Part shown: piece by piece, positions 47,556-56,676 of the stretch
How positions within the stretch are numbered: position 1 is the stretch's first letter
How the letters are laid out: every line of letters starts with the position of its first letter
Origin: Campylobacter sp. MIT 21-1684
Lineage (GTDB): Bacteria; Campylobacterota; Campylobacteria; Campylobacterales; Campylobacteraceae
DNA length: 64,000 nucleotides
Assembly: GCF_026241315.1 (NCBI RefSeq)
Contig: NZ_JAPHNA010000005.1
Coordinates: 29,027 to 93,026 of the forward strand
Reading direction: 5' to 3'
Program-made: the position numbers and the translations under genes
The notes under the pieces: generated by a model
What the model saw: only the letters and a program-made list of their open reading frames with translations
Databases searched by the model: none
What the model was told of the DNA's origin: nothing

Positions 47556-49035
47556 AGTTTTATGGATACCTAAAGATGAGATTTTACCAAAAGGCAGTGA
47601 TGTGAGTAGTGTTTTAGCTCTTTTTAGTCCTTTGCAACTTGTTGAACTTGCCCTTTTACGCAAACTTATTTTTTTTCACACCACACCAAGTGGAAGTAAG
47701 GAGCAGAGAACCCTCAAGCGAAATATGCGTTATGCGTTGATGTTGGCATTTTATAATACTTTGAGTTTGGTTAATCTTACTTATCATACGACCCCAAAAG
47801 GAGGACCTGCTTCAGCGATTACTCGCTATTATCGTTATCGTATAGCACCAAGACCAGATAACTTAAATATAGTAAAAACATTTAAACAAAAAATTGAACG
47901 CGTTATACGAGGTAAAAGGGAATTAGAATCTGCTCCAAATAATTTATTTTATCAAAGTTATTTTTATCCACTAGAGAATGTAATCAAAGACTTCAAAGGC
48001 TCTATGCTAAACCAAAGACAAAATGTAGAAAAAGTAGATGCCTTAGAATCCAAAACCAATGGTGAAAAGATTTTTCAAGCAGACGCTACCAATTTAAAAG
48101 AAATAGAAAGTCAAAGTGTGGATTTCATCTACACAGACCCACCTTATGGAGCAAAGATTCCCTATTTGGATTTAAGCACGATGTGGAATGTCTGGCTGGA
48201 TTTGCCTGTGAATAGGGATTTAAGAGAGAAAGAATGTATAGAAAAAGGTTCTTTAGAAAAGAGTAGAGAGGAATACCACGCACTGATGATAGCAAGTTTA
48301 AAAGAAATGTATAGGGTGCTAAAATTTAATCGTTGGCTTGCCTTTGTCTTTCAGCACCAAGATCCGCAGTTATGGCAGATTCTAGTAGAAGAAGCCCAAA
48401 ATATAGGCTTTGAATATGTTGACAGTGTGAGGCAAGATAATGGACAAAGCTCTTTTAAGAAAAGGCAGTTTAAAGCCTCCGTGTTAAGCGGACAACTCAT
48501 ACTTTATTTTAAGAAAGTGCAAAATCCTAAAACCCTAGCAAAAGAACATTTAGGAGATGACATTACTGCTCTTGCGCTTAATCACGTCGAAGCATTGATT
48601 GCTAGAGATGATGGGGCGACTTTAGAGGAAATCCACGCTGAAATTACTATCAAAGGTTTAGGGTTAGGATTTTTGCATAAATTAGATTATGCGGATTTAA
48701 CACTGCTTATTAACGCAAATTTTGACCTTGATGAGACAAGCGGAAAATACCATATCCAAAGAGGACAGAAGTTTAAAAGCCACGTAATCCCGCTAGAATT
48801 AAGAACAAAGTATTTTTTACTCTCTTATTTGAGAGGGGCAAAAAGACAAGGTAAAAAGGCTTATTTTGATGATATTTGCTTAGAGATTATCCCTTTGCTT
48901 AAAAATGGAGTAAGCCCAAGCAAAGAACTCATCAAAGAAGTGTTAGAAAGTATAGCAATTCCTATCAAGGAAAATGGGGAGTGGATTTTAAAGGGAGAAG
49001 ATGTGGGATTGTTTAGTGAGGCAGATTTGTTGTAG
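47494..49035 (+). CDS. Phase-variable type IIG-like restriction-methylation enzyme, 3' part
   Basis: This is the continuation of the preceding gene in the +1 frame: authentic homologous sequence begins right after the G tract (IASLKQQNEVLWIPKDEILP). It carries the methyltransferase catalytic motif FIYTDPPYGAKIPYLDLS, then FQHQDPQLWQILVEEAQNIGFEYVDSV and a C-terminal region of roughly 170 residues likely used for target recognition. No start with a ribosome site is evident, so in this cell the half is probably untranslated. The gene separates fxsA from hemC, which I remember as adjacent in C. jejuni. Confidence 0.8.
   Translation: MNLLLMLIWGGGIASLKQQNEVLWIPKDEILPKGSDVSSVLALFSPLQLVELALLRKLIFFHTTPSGSKEQRTLKRNMRYALMLAFYNTLSLVNLTYHTTPKGGPASAITRYYRYRIAPRPDNLNIVKTFKQKIERVIRGKRELESAPNNLFYQSYFYPLENVIKDFKGSMLNQRQNVEKVDALESKTNGEKIFQADATNLKEIESQSVDFIYTDPPYGAKIPYLDLSTMWNVWLDLPVNRDLREKECIEKGSLEKSREEYHALMIASLKEMYRVLKFNRWLAFVFQHQDPQLWQILVEEAQNIGFEYVDSVRQDNGQSSFKKRQFKASVLSGQLILYFKKVQNPKTLAKEHLGDDITALALNHVEALIARDDGATLEEIHAEITIKGLGLGFLHKLDYADLTLLINANFDLDETSGKYHIQRGQKFKSHVIPLELRTKYFLLSYLRGAKRQGKKAYFDDICLEIIPLLKNGVSPSKELIKEVLESIAIPIKENGEWILKGEDVGLFSEADLL
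47519..47529 (+). repeat. Poly-G (11) contingency tract
   Basis: Eleven consecutive G in an AT-rich genome, at the exact junction between two open frames of one enzyme. By frame arithmetic G10 (or G13) is the ON state and G11 is OFF. Long G tracts are the classic phase-variation element in Campylobacter. Confidence 0.95.
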
Positions 49036-49182
49036 AAGAAGCAAAAACTTAGTAATATAGTGGCTAAAACTCTTCAAAAATCCAGAGTGTTAATGTTTTG
49101 AAAAATTATCAAATGGATTGTAAAGAGAATAGAATTTTATTGAAGAACCTGTAATGAAAGAAAGTTAAATAAAAGGAAAACA

Positions 49183-50112
49183 ATGCAAAAACTTATCATT
49201 GCAACTCGTAAAAGTGCTTTAGCTGTATGGCAAAGTGAATTTATTAAAAAAGAGCTTTTGCAAAAATATCCCCATCTTGAAATTTCTGTTGAAGGTTTTA
49301 CAACAAAAGGCGATGTGCTTTTAGATAGTCCTTTAGCAAAGATAGGCGGAAAGGGGCTCTTTACCAAAGAACTTGAAGAGGCAATTTTGAGAAAAGAAGC
49401 ACATTTGGCTGTACATAGTTTAAAAGATGTGCCAAGTTTCTTTCCTCAAGGTTTGAAGCTTGCAGCTGTAACGCAAAGAGAAATGAGTGAGGATGTAATG
49501 CTCAGTCAAAAATACAAAGATTTTCAAGATCTACCACAGGGCGCGAGAGTCGGTACTACAAGTTTAAGACGTAGAATGCAAGTTCTAGCTTTAAGATCTG
49601 ATTTAAAGATTATTTCCTTAAGAGGTAATGTGAATTCTCGTATTTCCAAACTCAAAAATGGTGATTTTGACGCTATTATTTTAGCAAGAGCAGGGATAGA
49701 AAGACTTGCTTTGCACAATGAAGTGCGTTTTGTTTTTGTTTTTTCAAAAGATGAAATGATTCCAGCAGCCTCGCAAGGAGCATTAGGTATAGAAAGTAGA
49801 GATGATAGGGAAATTCTTTCTTTACTTGATTTTCTTAATGATGAAAAAACTTTGATTGAAACAACAATAGAAAGAGATTTTATCCGTGTACTTGAAGGAG
49901 GATGTCAAGTTCCTTTAGGTGTTAATGCAGAGTTGAATGCAGATACAATTTGCGTACGGGCTGTATTAGGACTTCCTGATGCAAGTGAAATGATGAGGGA
50001 AAAAAGATTTATACCAAAAGAGGATTTTTTGACTTTTGGTGAGAAATTCGCTAAAGAATTTTTAGCACAAGGTGCAAAAGAGCTTTTGAATAAAGCTCAA
50101 AATATGATTTAG
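49183..50112 (+). CDS. hemC: Porphobilinogen deaminase (hydroxymethylbilane synthase)
   Basis: HemC polymerises four porphobilinogens to hydroxymethylbilane. The 309-residue protein has LIIATRKSALAVWQSEFI, VHSLKDVPSFFPQGL, VGTTSLRRRMQ, and Cys241 in LEGGCQVPLG, the attachment site of the dipyrromethane cofactor. It has its own ribosome site (AAAAGGAAAA) after a 147-base gap from the R-M gene. Confidence 0.96.
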   Translation: MQKLIIATRKSALAVWQSEFIKKELLQKYPHLEISVEGFTTKGDVLLDSPLAKIGGKGLFTKELEEAILRKEAHLAVHSLKDVPSFFPQGLKLAAVTQREMSEDVMLSQKYKDFQDLPQGARVGTTSLRRRMQVLALRSDLKIISLRGNVNSRISKLKNGDFDAIILARAGIERLALHNEVRFVFVFSKDEMIPAASQGALGIESRDDREILSLLDFLNDEKTLIETTIERDFIRVLEGGCQVPLGVNAELNADTICVRAVLGLPDASEMMREKRFIPKEDFLTFGEKFAKEFLAQGAKELLNKAQNMI

Positions 50113-50122
50113 AGGCAAGATA

Positions 50123-51928
50123 ATGAAAGAATTTATAGAACTTTTAAAAAAAAACAATCTTTTAAGAATAATAGAAGAGCCGGTTGATACCGAGCTTGAA
50201 ATAGCCCATATTGCTTATATAGAAGCCAAAAAGTTTGAGGAATCTAAGGCTTTGCTTTTTACAAATCCTGTTAATAAAAAAGAAAGCAAGAAATACAAAT
50301 TCCCTGTTTTAATGAATACTTTTTGCAATGAAAAGGCTTTAGATTTAGCTTTTACTCGTCCTTATAAAGAGCTTGAAAGTGAAATTACTCAATTGACGAA
50401 ACTTCACATTCCTACAAATTTTTCAGCTAAGATAGATTTTTTAAAAATGCTTTTTGGACTTAAAAATATTGTACCAAAGAGAACAAATGCAAACAGGGCA
50501 TTATACAGATATGAAAGTTTAAATTCTTTAGATGAGTTGCCTGTGTTAAAAACTTGGGAAGAAGATGCTGGGAAATTCATTACTATGGGGCAAGTATATA
50601 CGCAAAGTCTGGACAAAACGCAAAATAATCTCGGTATGTACAGACTTCAAATAAGTGGTAGTAATGAGCTTTTAATGCATTGGCAAATTCACAAAGATGG
50701 GGCAAATTTTTACAAGGAATATAAAGAAGCAGGATTACAAAAAATGCCAGTGAGTATAGCTATAGGAGGTGATCCTTTATATATTTGGTGCGCACAAGCT
50801 CCTTTGCCTAAAGGCATATTTGAACTTTTGCTTTATGGCTTTATTAAAAAACAAAGAGCGGTATTGAGTCCTTGCGAAAATACCTTATTTGTCCCGTGTG
50901 ATAGTGATATTGTTATTGAGGGTTATGTTGATTTGCAAGAATTTAAAACCGAAGGACCTTTTGGCGATCATACAGGATTTTATACTCCAGCTGAACTGTT
51001 TCCTGTAATGAAGGTAGAAAAAATTTATGCAAAAAAAGACGCTATATATCAAGCTACTGTTGTAGGGAAACCACCTTTAGAAGATAGGGTAATGGCACTT
51101 GGTACAGAAAGAGTTTTTTTACCACTCTTACGAACAAGTACTCCTGATTTAATCGATTATAAAATGCCAGAAAATGGTGTTTTTCATAATTTAATCATAG
51201 CAAAAATTCACACCAAATACCCCGGACACGCTCATCAGCTTATGCACGCTTTTTGGGGTATAGGACAGATGAGTTTTGTCAAACACGCTATTTTTGTAGA
51301 TAAAGAAGCACCAAGATTAGATGATTATGAAGAACTTGTGCCTTACATTTTAGATAATTTTGATCCAAATAAAATACTTTTAAGCGAAGGGATTTGCGAC
51401 CAACTTGATCACGCTTCTGCTAATGCGTGCTTTGGCGGTAAGGCAGGACTTGATGCTTGTTCTAAAGCACATTTAGAGACTTTAGAGCTTGTAGATGATG
51501 AAACATTGAAAAAGATTTTTGAAAATAAAATGCAAGTGTATGCACTCAAGCAGTTTTATAAAAAAAGTCAAAGTCCTATAGTGTGTGTTTTGCTAGAAAA
51601 GAAAAAAAGAATAGTTGAACTTTTTGAATCTTTGCTTGAATATAAAAAGCATTTTAGAATTGTTGTTTTTTTAGATAAGGAAAATAAACTTGAAAATCCT
51701 TATATGTTGCTTTGGCGTGTAGTGAATAATATTGATGCTAAAAGAGATATTTTTATCAGAGAGCAAAGAGTCGGGCTTGATGCTACTACCAAAGGTATTT
51801 TAGAAGACTATAAAAGAGAATGGCCTCATCAAACAGATTGTTCTAAGTCTGTGGTTGAGGGTTTGATTTTAAGAAATATTATAAAAGATGAACAAAAATT
51901 GTTTGACAAATTTGAAATTTTCGGTTAA
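50123..51928 (+). CDS. ubiD: UbiD-family prenyl-FMN-dependent decarboxylase
   Basis: This 601-residue enzyme of the UbiD/MenD-decarboxylase superfamily uses prenylated FMN. Conserved blocks include KTWEEDAGKFITMGQVYT, NLGMYRLQI, HWQIHKDGANFY, VSIAIGGDPLYIWCAQAP and TEGPFGDHTGFYTPAE with active-site acidic residues. In Campylobacter, which makes menaquinone by the futalosine route, the likely role is a late quinone decarboxylation. It lies 10 bases after hemC. Confidence 0.9.
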   Translation: MKEFIELLKKNNLLRIIEEPVDTELEIAHIAYIEAKKFEESKALLFTNPVNKKESKKYKFPVLMNTFCNEKALDLAFTRPYKELESEITQLTKLHIPTNFSAKIDFLKMLFGLKNIVPKRTNANRALYRYESLNSLDELPVLKTWEEDAGKFITMGQVYTQSLDKTQNNLGMYRLQISGSNELLMHWQIHKDGANFYKEYKEAGLQKMPVSIAIGGDPLYIWCAQAPLPKGIFELLLYGFIKKQRAVLSPCENTLFVPCDSDIVIEGYVDLQEFKTEGPFGDHTGFYTPAELFPVMKVEKIYAKKDAIYQATVVGKPPLEDRVMALGTERVFLPLLRTSTPDLIDYKMPENGVFHNLIIAKIHTKYPGHAHQLMHAFWGIGQMSFVKHAIFVDKEAPRLDDYEELVPYILDNFDPNKILLSEGICDQLDHASANACFGGKAGLDACSKAHLETLELVDDETLKKIFENKMQVYALKQFYKKSQSPIVCVLLEKKKRIVELFESLLEYKKHFRIVVFLDKENKLENPYMLLWRVVNNIDAKRDIFIREQRVGLDATTKGILEDYKREWPHQTDCSKSVVEGLILRNIIKDEQKLFDKFEIFG

Positions 51929-51948
51929 TGTTTAAAAGAATCTATAAT

Positions 51949-51965
51949 TTGGCATTCTTTTTGCT
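51949..51965 (+). promoter_or_regulatory. Sigma-54 promoter upstream of flaG
   Basis: TTGGCATTCTTTTTGCT has GG and GC exactly ten bases apart, close to the Campylobacter RpoN consensus. It lies about 100 bases before the flaG start and would drive flaG-fliD-fliS. Confidence 0.6.
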
Positions 51966-52066
51966 TTCTTGTTTTTATAAAAAATATAAAAACTCTTTAA
52001 TTTTTTGAAAAAATGTCGATTTGGTTTTTAGAACAAACTAAAATTTTTCTGAAACAAGGAGTTTCA

Positions 52067-52423
52067 ATGGATATAAAATTAAACACGGTTAATCAAGCTT
52101 TTTTTAATCAAAAGAGCACGGTTGCTAGTACAACAGATGCATCTGAACAGGTTACTGGGGCACAACAAAGGCAAGATGAGCAAAATGCTCAAGAAGGTAT
52201 TAGTGAGAAATTAGCAAATCTCACAGAAAAACTAAACAAACAAATGGATGTTTTAGATACTAATGTACGTTTTGGGTTTAATGACAAAATAAATTCAATG
52301 TATATAAAAGTGATAGAAAAAAACACAGGTAAAGAAATTCGTCAAATTCCTAGCGAAGAAGCGATGCGTTTGGCGGAACATTTACGCGATTTTATAGGGA
52401 TAATTTTCGATAAGGAGAGTTAA
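52067..52423 (+). CDS. flaG: Flagellar protein FlaG
   Basis: This 118-residue protein has the C-terminal FlaG domain (VRFGFNDKINSMYIKVIEKNTGKEIRQIPSEEAMRLAEHLR, read in pieces) and an N-terminal Gln/Thr-rich region. FlaG influences flagellar filament length. The start is ATG 52067, behind AAGGAG; the longer frame from 52013 lacks a ribosome site. It ends one base before fliD. Confidence 0.92.
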   Translation: MDIKLNTVNQAFFNQKSTVASTTDASEQVTGAQQRQDEQNAQEGISEKLANLTEKLNKQMDVLDTNVRFGFNDKINSMYIKVIEKNTGKEIRQIPSEEAMRLAEHLRDFIGIIFDKES

Positions 52424-52424
52424 G

Positions 52425-54356
52425 ATGGCAGCAACAGGAACAGTTTCAAACTTAAATTTAGCTGGAACAGTTTTAAACCAAGATATGATAGATAATCTGA
52501 AAAAAAATGAAGAAACTGGGCGCTTAAAGCTTTATACTAATCAGATTGAAACTAAGACAGCTATACAAAAGGATTTTACTGAATTAAAAACGAAACTTTT
52601 AAGTTTTCAGACTGCTGTTTCTGATCTTGGAGATGCAACTGTTTTTGCAAAGAGGAAAGTGAATGCAAATATTAAAGAGAATCCTCCTGCAAGTTTAACT
52701 GCCAATAATGGGGTAGCTTTACAGAGTATGAATGTCAGTGTTACGCAATTAGCACAAAAAGATGTCTATCAAAGTGTAGGGTTTGAAAATAATTCAGGAA
52801 TTATTAATTCTTCTTTGAAATCTTCTGCAAATTTCACTTTGGTGCAAAATGGCAAAGAATATGTTATTAATGTTGATAAGCATACAAGTTATAAAGATTT
52901 AGCGAGTAAAATCACTTCGGCTACTGATGGGAACATTGTTGCAAAAATTATTAATACCGGAGAGAAAAATACTCCGTATCGACTTACACTCACAAGTAAA
53001 GAAACAGGTCAAGATAGTACTATAACTTTTTTTGATGGTAAAAAAGTTAATGATAAATACGAAGTAGATTTTTATGCAACAAATATTTTGAAAAAACTTG
53101 GTTGGGACTTACACAAAGGCACACAAGCAGGTAGCAATAGTATAGATGAAAAAGATTTTAAAGGTGGTTTTGGTTTGAAAAATTCTGATTCGCATATCCA
53201 AACTGCTCAGAATGCAGAATTTACTTTAGATGGTGTTAAAATGATAAGATCAAGCAATACCATTACTGATTTAACAGTTGGACTTACTTTAACTTTAAAT
53301 AAAATAGGGGATATAAATTTTGATGTAGAACAGGATAATGAAGCTGTAAGCAAAGCATTAGAAGATCTTGTTAATGCCTACAATGATTTAATAACCAATG
53401 TCGATGCCGCAATTAAGTTTGATCCTAAGAATAATATAAAAGGAGTGCTTGTAGGTGTTACAGAAGTAACAAGTCTGCGCTCCACCCTCATTACAGCACT
53501 TTTTGAATCTCAATATGTTGATGGGAGTTATTTGGACAAAGATGGTAATAAAATTAAATCAAAGGTTGCTGTTTCTCTGCAAGACTATGGTTTAACTCTT
53601 AATGATTCTGGGACTTTGAGTTTTTCAAAATCAAAATTTGAGGAAAAAGCGAAAAAAGATCCTGAATTTATGGAAAGTTTTTTTGCTGGAGTAACAAAAT
53701 ATAAAGAGCTCAACTATGAAAGTGAGCTTGTAAAAGACGGTTCTTTGAAGAGTCATTATACTAATGGTATCGCATTTAGTGCAAAGAAATTTCAAATTGT
53801 TTTCAATGATGAAAACATAGATCTTTCAAGGACTCTTGATGGGAAGCCATTTACATTGACTGGCAACAGCGAAGAAGAAATGCTTCAAAATTTGGTCAAT
53901 CATATCAATAGTTTTAACATTGAAGGTTTAAGTGTTAATCTTGAGAAAATAGATAAAAATGGCGACAAGGGCGTAAAACTTCGCTTTAAAAGCGATAATG
54001 GTTCTGACTTTAGCATCAAAGGTGATGCAAGCTTTTTACAACAATTTGGCTTAAAGGAAGAGACTATTGTAGCTGAACCTATTGAGGGTAAAGGGGTGTT
54101 TTTAAAACTCAAAAATACTTTAAAAGATACAATTACTGGAAAAAACGGTTCTTTTACAAAATTTGATGACAGTTTAACAGCAGAATTAAAATCTTTGAAT
54201 AAAGATAAAGAAAATGAGCAAAAAAGAATCAATACAAAATATGATACTCTAACAGCGCAATTTTTAGCATATAACAAAATTTTAGTAAAAATTGATGCAC
54301 AATTGAAAGCAGTCAATGCTATGATTAATGCTTCAAATAATAACAACAATAATTAA
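52425..54356 (+). CDS. fliD: Flagellar filament cap protein FliD
   Basis: This 643-residue cap protein folds and inserts flagellin at the filament tip. The N-terminal domain (NLNLAGTVLNQDMIDNLKK) and the C-terminal coiled coil (SLNKDKENEQKRINTKYDTLTAQF) are typical of FliD; the middle carries a repeated beta-rich region. It has a low-complexity C-terminal tail (six Asn). It is secreted through the flagellar export apparatus, so it has no signal peptide. Confidence 0.95.
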   Translation: MAATGTVSNLNLAGTVLNQDMIDNLKKNEETGRLKLYTNQIETKTAIQKDFTELKTKLLSFQTAVSDLGDATVFAKRKVNANIKENPPASLTANNGVALQSMNVSVTQLAQKDVYQSVGFENNSGIINSSLKSSANFTLVQNGKEYVINVDKHTSYKDLASKITSATDGNIVAKIINTGEKNTPYRLTLTSKETGQDSTITFFDGKKVNDKYEVDFYATNILKKLGWDLHKGTQAGSNSIDEKDFKGGFGLKNSDSHIQTAQNAEFTLDGVKMIRSSNTITDLTVGLTLTLNKIGDINFDVEQDNEAVSKALEDLVNAYNDLITNVDAAIKFDPKNNIKGVLVGVTEVTSLRSTLITALFESQYVDGSYLDKDGNKIKSKVAVSLQDYGLTLNDSGTLSFSKSKFEEKAKKDPEFMESFFAGVTKYKELNYESELVKDGSLKSHYTNGIAFSAKKFQIVFNDENIDLSRTLDGKPFTLTGNSEEEMLQNLVNHINSFNIEGLSVNLEKIDKNGDKGVKLRFKSDNGSDFSIKGDASFLQQFGLKEETIVAEPIEGKGVFLKLKNTLKDTITGKNGSFTKFDDSLTAELKSLNKDKENEQKRINTKYDTLTAQFLAYNKILVKIDAQLKAVNAMINASNNNNNN

Positions 54357-54364
54357 GGTGAATA

Positions 54365-54751
54365 ATGCAAACAACAGCTTATAATGCTTACTCTCAAAAT
54401 CAAGCGGGCTTAGAAACTCCTCAAAAGCTTGTAGAAATGCTATATGAGGGAATTTTACGTTTCTGTTCTCGTGCGAAATTTGCTATAAGGAATGAAGATA
54501 TAGAGCAAAGAGTGTATTTTGTAAAAAGAGCTTCTGCCATATTTATAGAGCTTATTAACAATCTTGATTATGAAAAGGGTGGAGAGGTAGCTCATTATTT
54601 AAGTGGGCTTTATACAAGAGAGATACAGCTTTTATCTTTGGCAAATTTAGAAAATAACGAAGCAAGAATTGATGAGGTTATTAATGTTACAAAGGGTCTA
54701 TTAGAAGCTTGGAGAGAGGTTCATAGCAATGAGAATCAAAACTTGGATTAA
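54365..54751 (+). CDS. fliS: Flagellar export chaperone FliS
   Basis: This 128-residue helical chaperone keeps flagellin unpolymerised before export. It shows the FliS start AYNAYSQNQAGLETPQKLVEMLYEGIL and NNLDYEKGGEVAHYLSGLY. It overlaps the next small gene by 23 bases. Confidence 0.95.
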   Translation: MQTTAYNAYSQNQAGLETPQKLVEMLYEGILRFCSRAKFAIRNEDIEQRVYFVKRASAIFIELINNLDYEKGGEVAHYLSGLYTREIQLLSLANLENNEARIDEVINVTKGLLEAWREVHSNENQNLD

Positions 54752-54998
54752 TGAATTTAAACTTGCTTTAATAAAAGAAGAGGTGGCTGTACTTGAAAAA
54801 CTCTTAGATGTTTTTGATTTGAAAAATTTTGTAAAGCAATTAAGCGGAAGTGAAAATTTTCAAGAAGAACTCAAAGAGAATTTAAATGAAATAGCGGCAC
54901 TTTTGCAGGGAGCCTCTGTCTTAATCAGTCAGAAAAAGACTTTACAGGCTCTTGAGATTCAAAAATTTCAAAAAGCCTTTGTTTATACAAAAGCATAG
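54729..54998 (+). CDS. Small helical protein of unknown function behind fliS
   Basis: This 89-residue predicted all-helical cytoplasmic protein starts inside fliS (MRIKTWINEFKLALIKEEVAVLEKLL). Length and position suggest a flagellar accessory or chaperone-related protein (FliT-like position), but no motif proves it. The stop codon touches the 3' end of rnpB on the opposite strand. Confidence 0.7.
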   Translation: MRIKTWINEFKLALIKEEVAVLEKLLDVFDLKNFVKQLSGSENFQEELKENLNEIAALLQGASVLISQKKTLQALEIQKFQKAFVYTKA

Positions 54999-55312
54999 CG
55001 ATAAGCCGAGTTCTGTCGAGAATGTTCATTTATCTAGCTTTGTTTTTGCAAACAAAGTCAAGCGAAGGGTTTTTTATAGAAAGACTGTAACCATCCCTTC
55101 TTGCTGCACATTGGGTTTACATAGCCGAAATTGTTACCAAAATCGCTGGTAAGCTCTTACCTCACCGTTTCACCTTTTCCATTTTTCAATGGTAGTTTGC
55201 TTTCTGTTGCACTATCCCTTAGGTTACCCTAGCCATCCGTTAGATGGAATGTTTGTCTTTTGCAGCTCGGACTTTCCTCTTCTTGTTGTAAGAAGCGAAC
55301 ATTTACTATGCT
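54998..55312 (-). ncRNA. rnpB: RNase P RNA
   Basis: The reverse strand carries the universal RNase P RNA blocks in order: GAGGAAAGTCCGAGCT, GGGTAACCTAAGGG, ACAGAAAGCAAAC, GGTGAAACGGTGAGGTAAGA and, at the 3' end, GACAGAACTCGGCTTATCGC. The length of about 315 bases fits bacterial class A RNase P RNA. The 5' end is set from the -10 box at 55320-55325, so it is approximate. RNase P trims the 5' leaders of tRNAs. Confidence 0.95.
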
Positions 55313-55319
55313 TTTTAAA

Positions 55320-55325
55320 ATTATA
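55320..55325 (-). promoter_or_regulatory. -10 box of rnpB
   Basis: TATAAT on the reverse strand, 8 bases before the inferred 5' end of rnpB. Confidence 0.6.
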
Positions 55326-55435
55326 GTAAAAATAAGTTTATTTTTTAATGAGAAAGAAGTTTTGTATATTTTTCATTAAAATTTAAAAGAAATTGCGTTA
55401 GAATTGAGGCTTGATTTTTTTAAAAAAGGAAGAAT

Positions 55436-56005
55436 ATGGCAACTTATTCTATGGGTGATTTGAAAAAAGGTCTTAAAATAGAAATAGAAGGAATCCCTTT
55501 CAAAATTGTAGAATATCAGCATGTAAAGCCCGGCAAAGGTCCTGCTTTTGTGCGTATTAAGATTAAATCTTTTATTGATGGAAAAGTTTTGGAGAAAACC
55601 TTTCACGCTGGGGATAAGTGCGAAGCACCAAATTTAGAAGAAAAAACTATGCAGTATCTTTATGATGATGGCGAAAATTGTCAATTTATGGACACTGAAA
55701 CATATGAACAGGTTGCAATACTTTATGAGGACATTGGTGAAGTTAAAAAATGGATTATTGATGGTATGATGGTTAATGTACTTTTTCATAATGGTAAGGC
55801 AATAGGAGTTGAAGTGCCCCAAGTTGTTGAATTAAAAATCATTGAAACAGCTCCAAATTTTAAAGGCGACACTCAAGGTTCAAATAAGAAACCAGCTACT
55901 CTTGAAACAGGTGCTGTTGTGCAAATTCCTTTTCATATTTTAGAAGGTGAAGTTATACGAGTTGATACTCTTAGAGGTGAATATATAGAGAGAGCGAATA
56001 AATAA
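55436..56005 (+). CDS. efp: Translation elongation factor P
   Basis: EF-P rescues ribosomes stalled at polyproline. The 189-residue protein has [31 protein letters not shown] with the loop lysine in PGKGPA, followed by the OB domains, ending [11 protein letters not shown] ribosome site (AAGGAAG) precedes the ATG. It stands alone after rnpB. Confidence 0.97.
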   Translation: MATYSMGDLKKGLKIEIEGIPFKIVEYQHVKPGKGPAFVRIKIKSFIDGKVLEKTFHAGDKCEAPNLEEKTMQYLYDDGENCQFMDTETYEQVAILYEDIGEVKKWIIDGMMVNVLFHNGKAIGVEVPQVVELKIIETAPNFKGDTQGSNKKPATLETGAVVQIPFHILEGEVIRVDTLRGEYIERANK

Positions 56006-56029
56006 AAGACTAAATAATCAAGGTCTTTT
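56004..56029 (+). terminator. Likely terminator of efp
   Basis: AAAAGAC (56004-56010) pairs with GTCTTTT (56023-56029), a 7-base stem with a 12-base loop followed by TT. No gene is apparent from here to 56232. Confidence 0.5.
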
Positions 56030-56232
56030 TTAAGGTTTTGAAAAGCTCTAAAGATAGAACAGATGTTTTTTAAGACTTTAAAAGTTTTAATTTGTAGAAT
56101 TTATTTTGACAGAAAAATAAAATGTAACCCTAGAAAATACAATGAAGTCTTAAATAATCCAAACTTTTATAAAATTCATAGTATTATTTTAAAGCCACTT
56201 GCAGTTTATTACCGAAATATTGCTAATACATC

Positions 56233-56676
56233 TTATTTTAAAAGAGTTCTAAGCATTTCATTAAGCCTTTTTCCATCAACACTTGCTTTGAATCGTTGTT
56301 TTGCTTCTTTCATTGCAATACCAAGATCTTTTAAAGAATGAATGTTTAATTCATCAAGTAATTTTATAAGCCCACTTTTGAGTTCCTCATCGCTAAGTTG
56401 TTTTGGCATATAGTTTTCAAGAATCTTTATTTCTTTGATTTCTTTTTGTGCTAAATCTTCTCTCTTTCCTTGTAAATAAAGTTCAGCAGCTTCTTTGCGT
56501 TTTTTAATTTCACTTGTAAGAATTGTGTATATTCTTTCATCATCAAGTTCTATTCTTTCATCAATTTCAACTTGTTTCAAAGCTGCATTTAAATTTCGTA
56601 AGCTATCGCGTGTAAATTCATCTTTTTGTTTCATAGCTTCTTTAATATCGTTTAAAATTTTTTCTCGTACTTTCAT
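56233..56676 (-). CDS. GatB/YqeY domain protein
   Basis: This 147-residue helical protein of the YqeY family resembles the tRNA-binding tail of GatB. It starts VREKILNDIKEAMKQKDEFTRDSLRNL and contains ILENYMPKQLSDEEL. The cellular role of stand-alone YqeY is not settled. ATG 56676 follows AAAGGAAAA and shares one base with the ribBA stop. Confidence 0.88.
   Translation of the reverse strand: MKVREKILNDIKEAMKQKDEFTRDSLRNLNAALKQVEIDERIELDDERIYTILTSEIKKRKEAAELYLQGKREDLAQKEIKEIKILENYMPKQLSDEELKSGLIKLLDELNIHSLKDLGIAMKEAKQRFKASVDGKRLNEMLRTLLK

Noticed and set aside
52013..52066. Longer start for FlaG
   Set aside because: The first 18 codons lack a ribosome site, while ATG 52067 follows a perfect AAGGAG.
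54952..55152. Forward open frame of 66 codons after the fliS-linked gene
   Set aside because: It lies on the antisense strand of rnpB, whose conserved RNA blocks explain the sequence.
56063..56341. Forward open frame of 92 codons after efp
   Set aside because: It overlaps the well-supported yqeY gene on the other strand and has no ribosome site or family resemblance.
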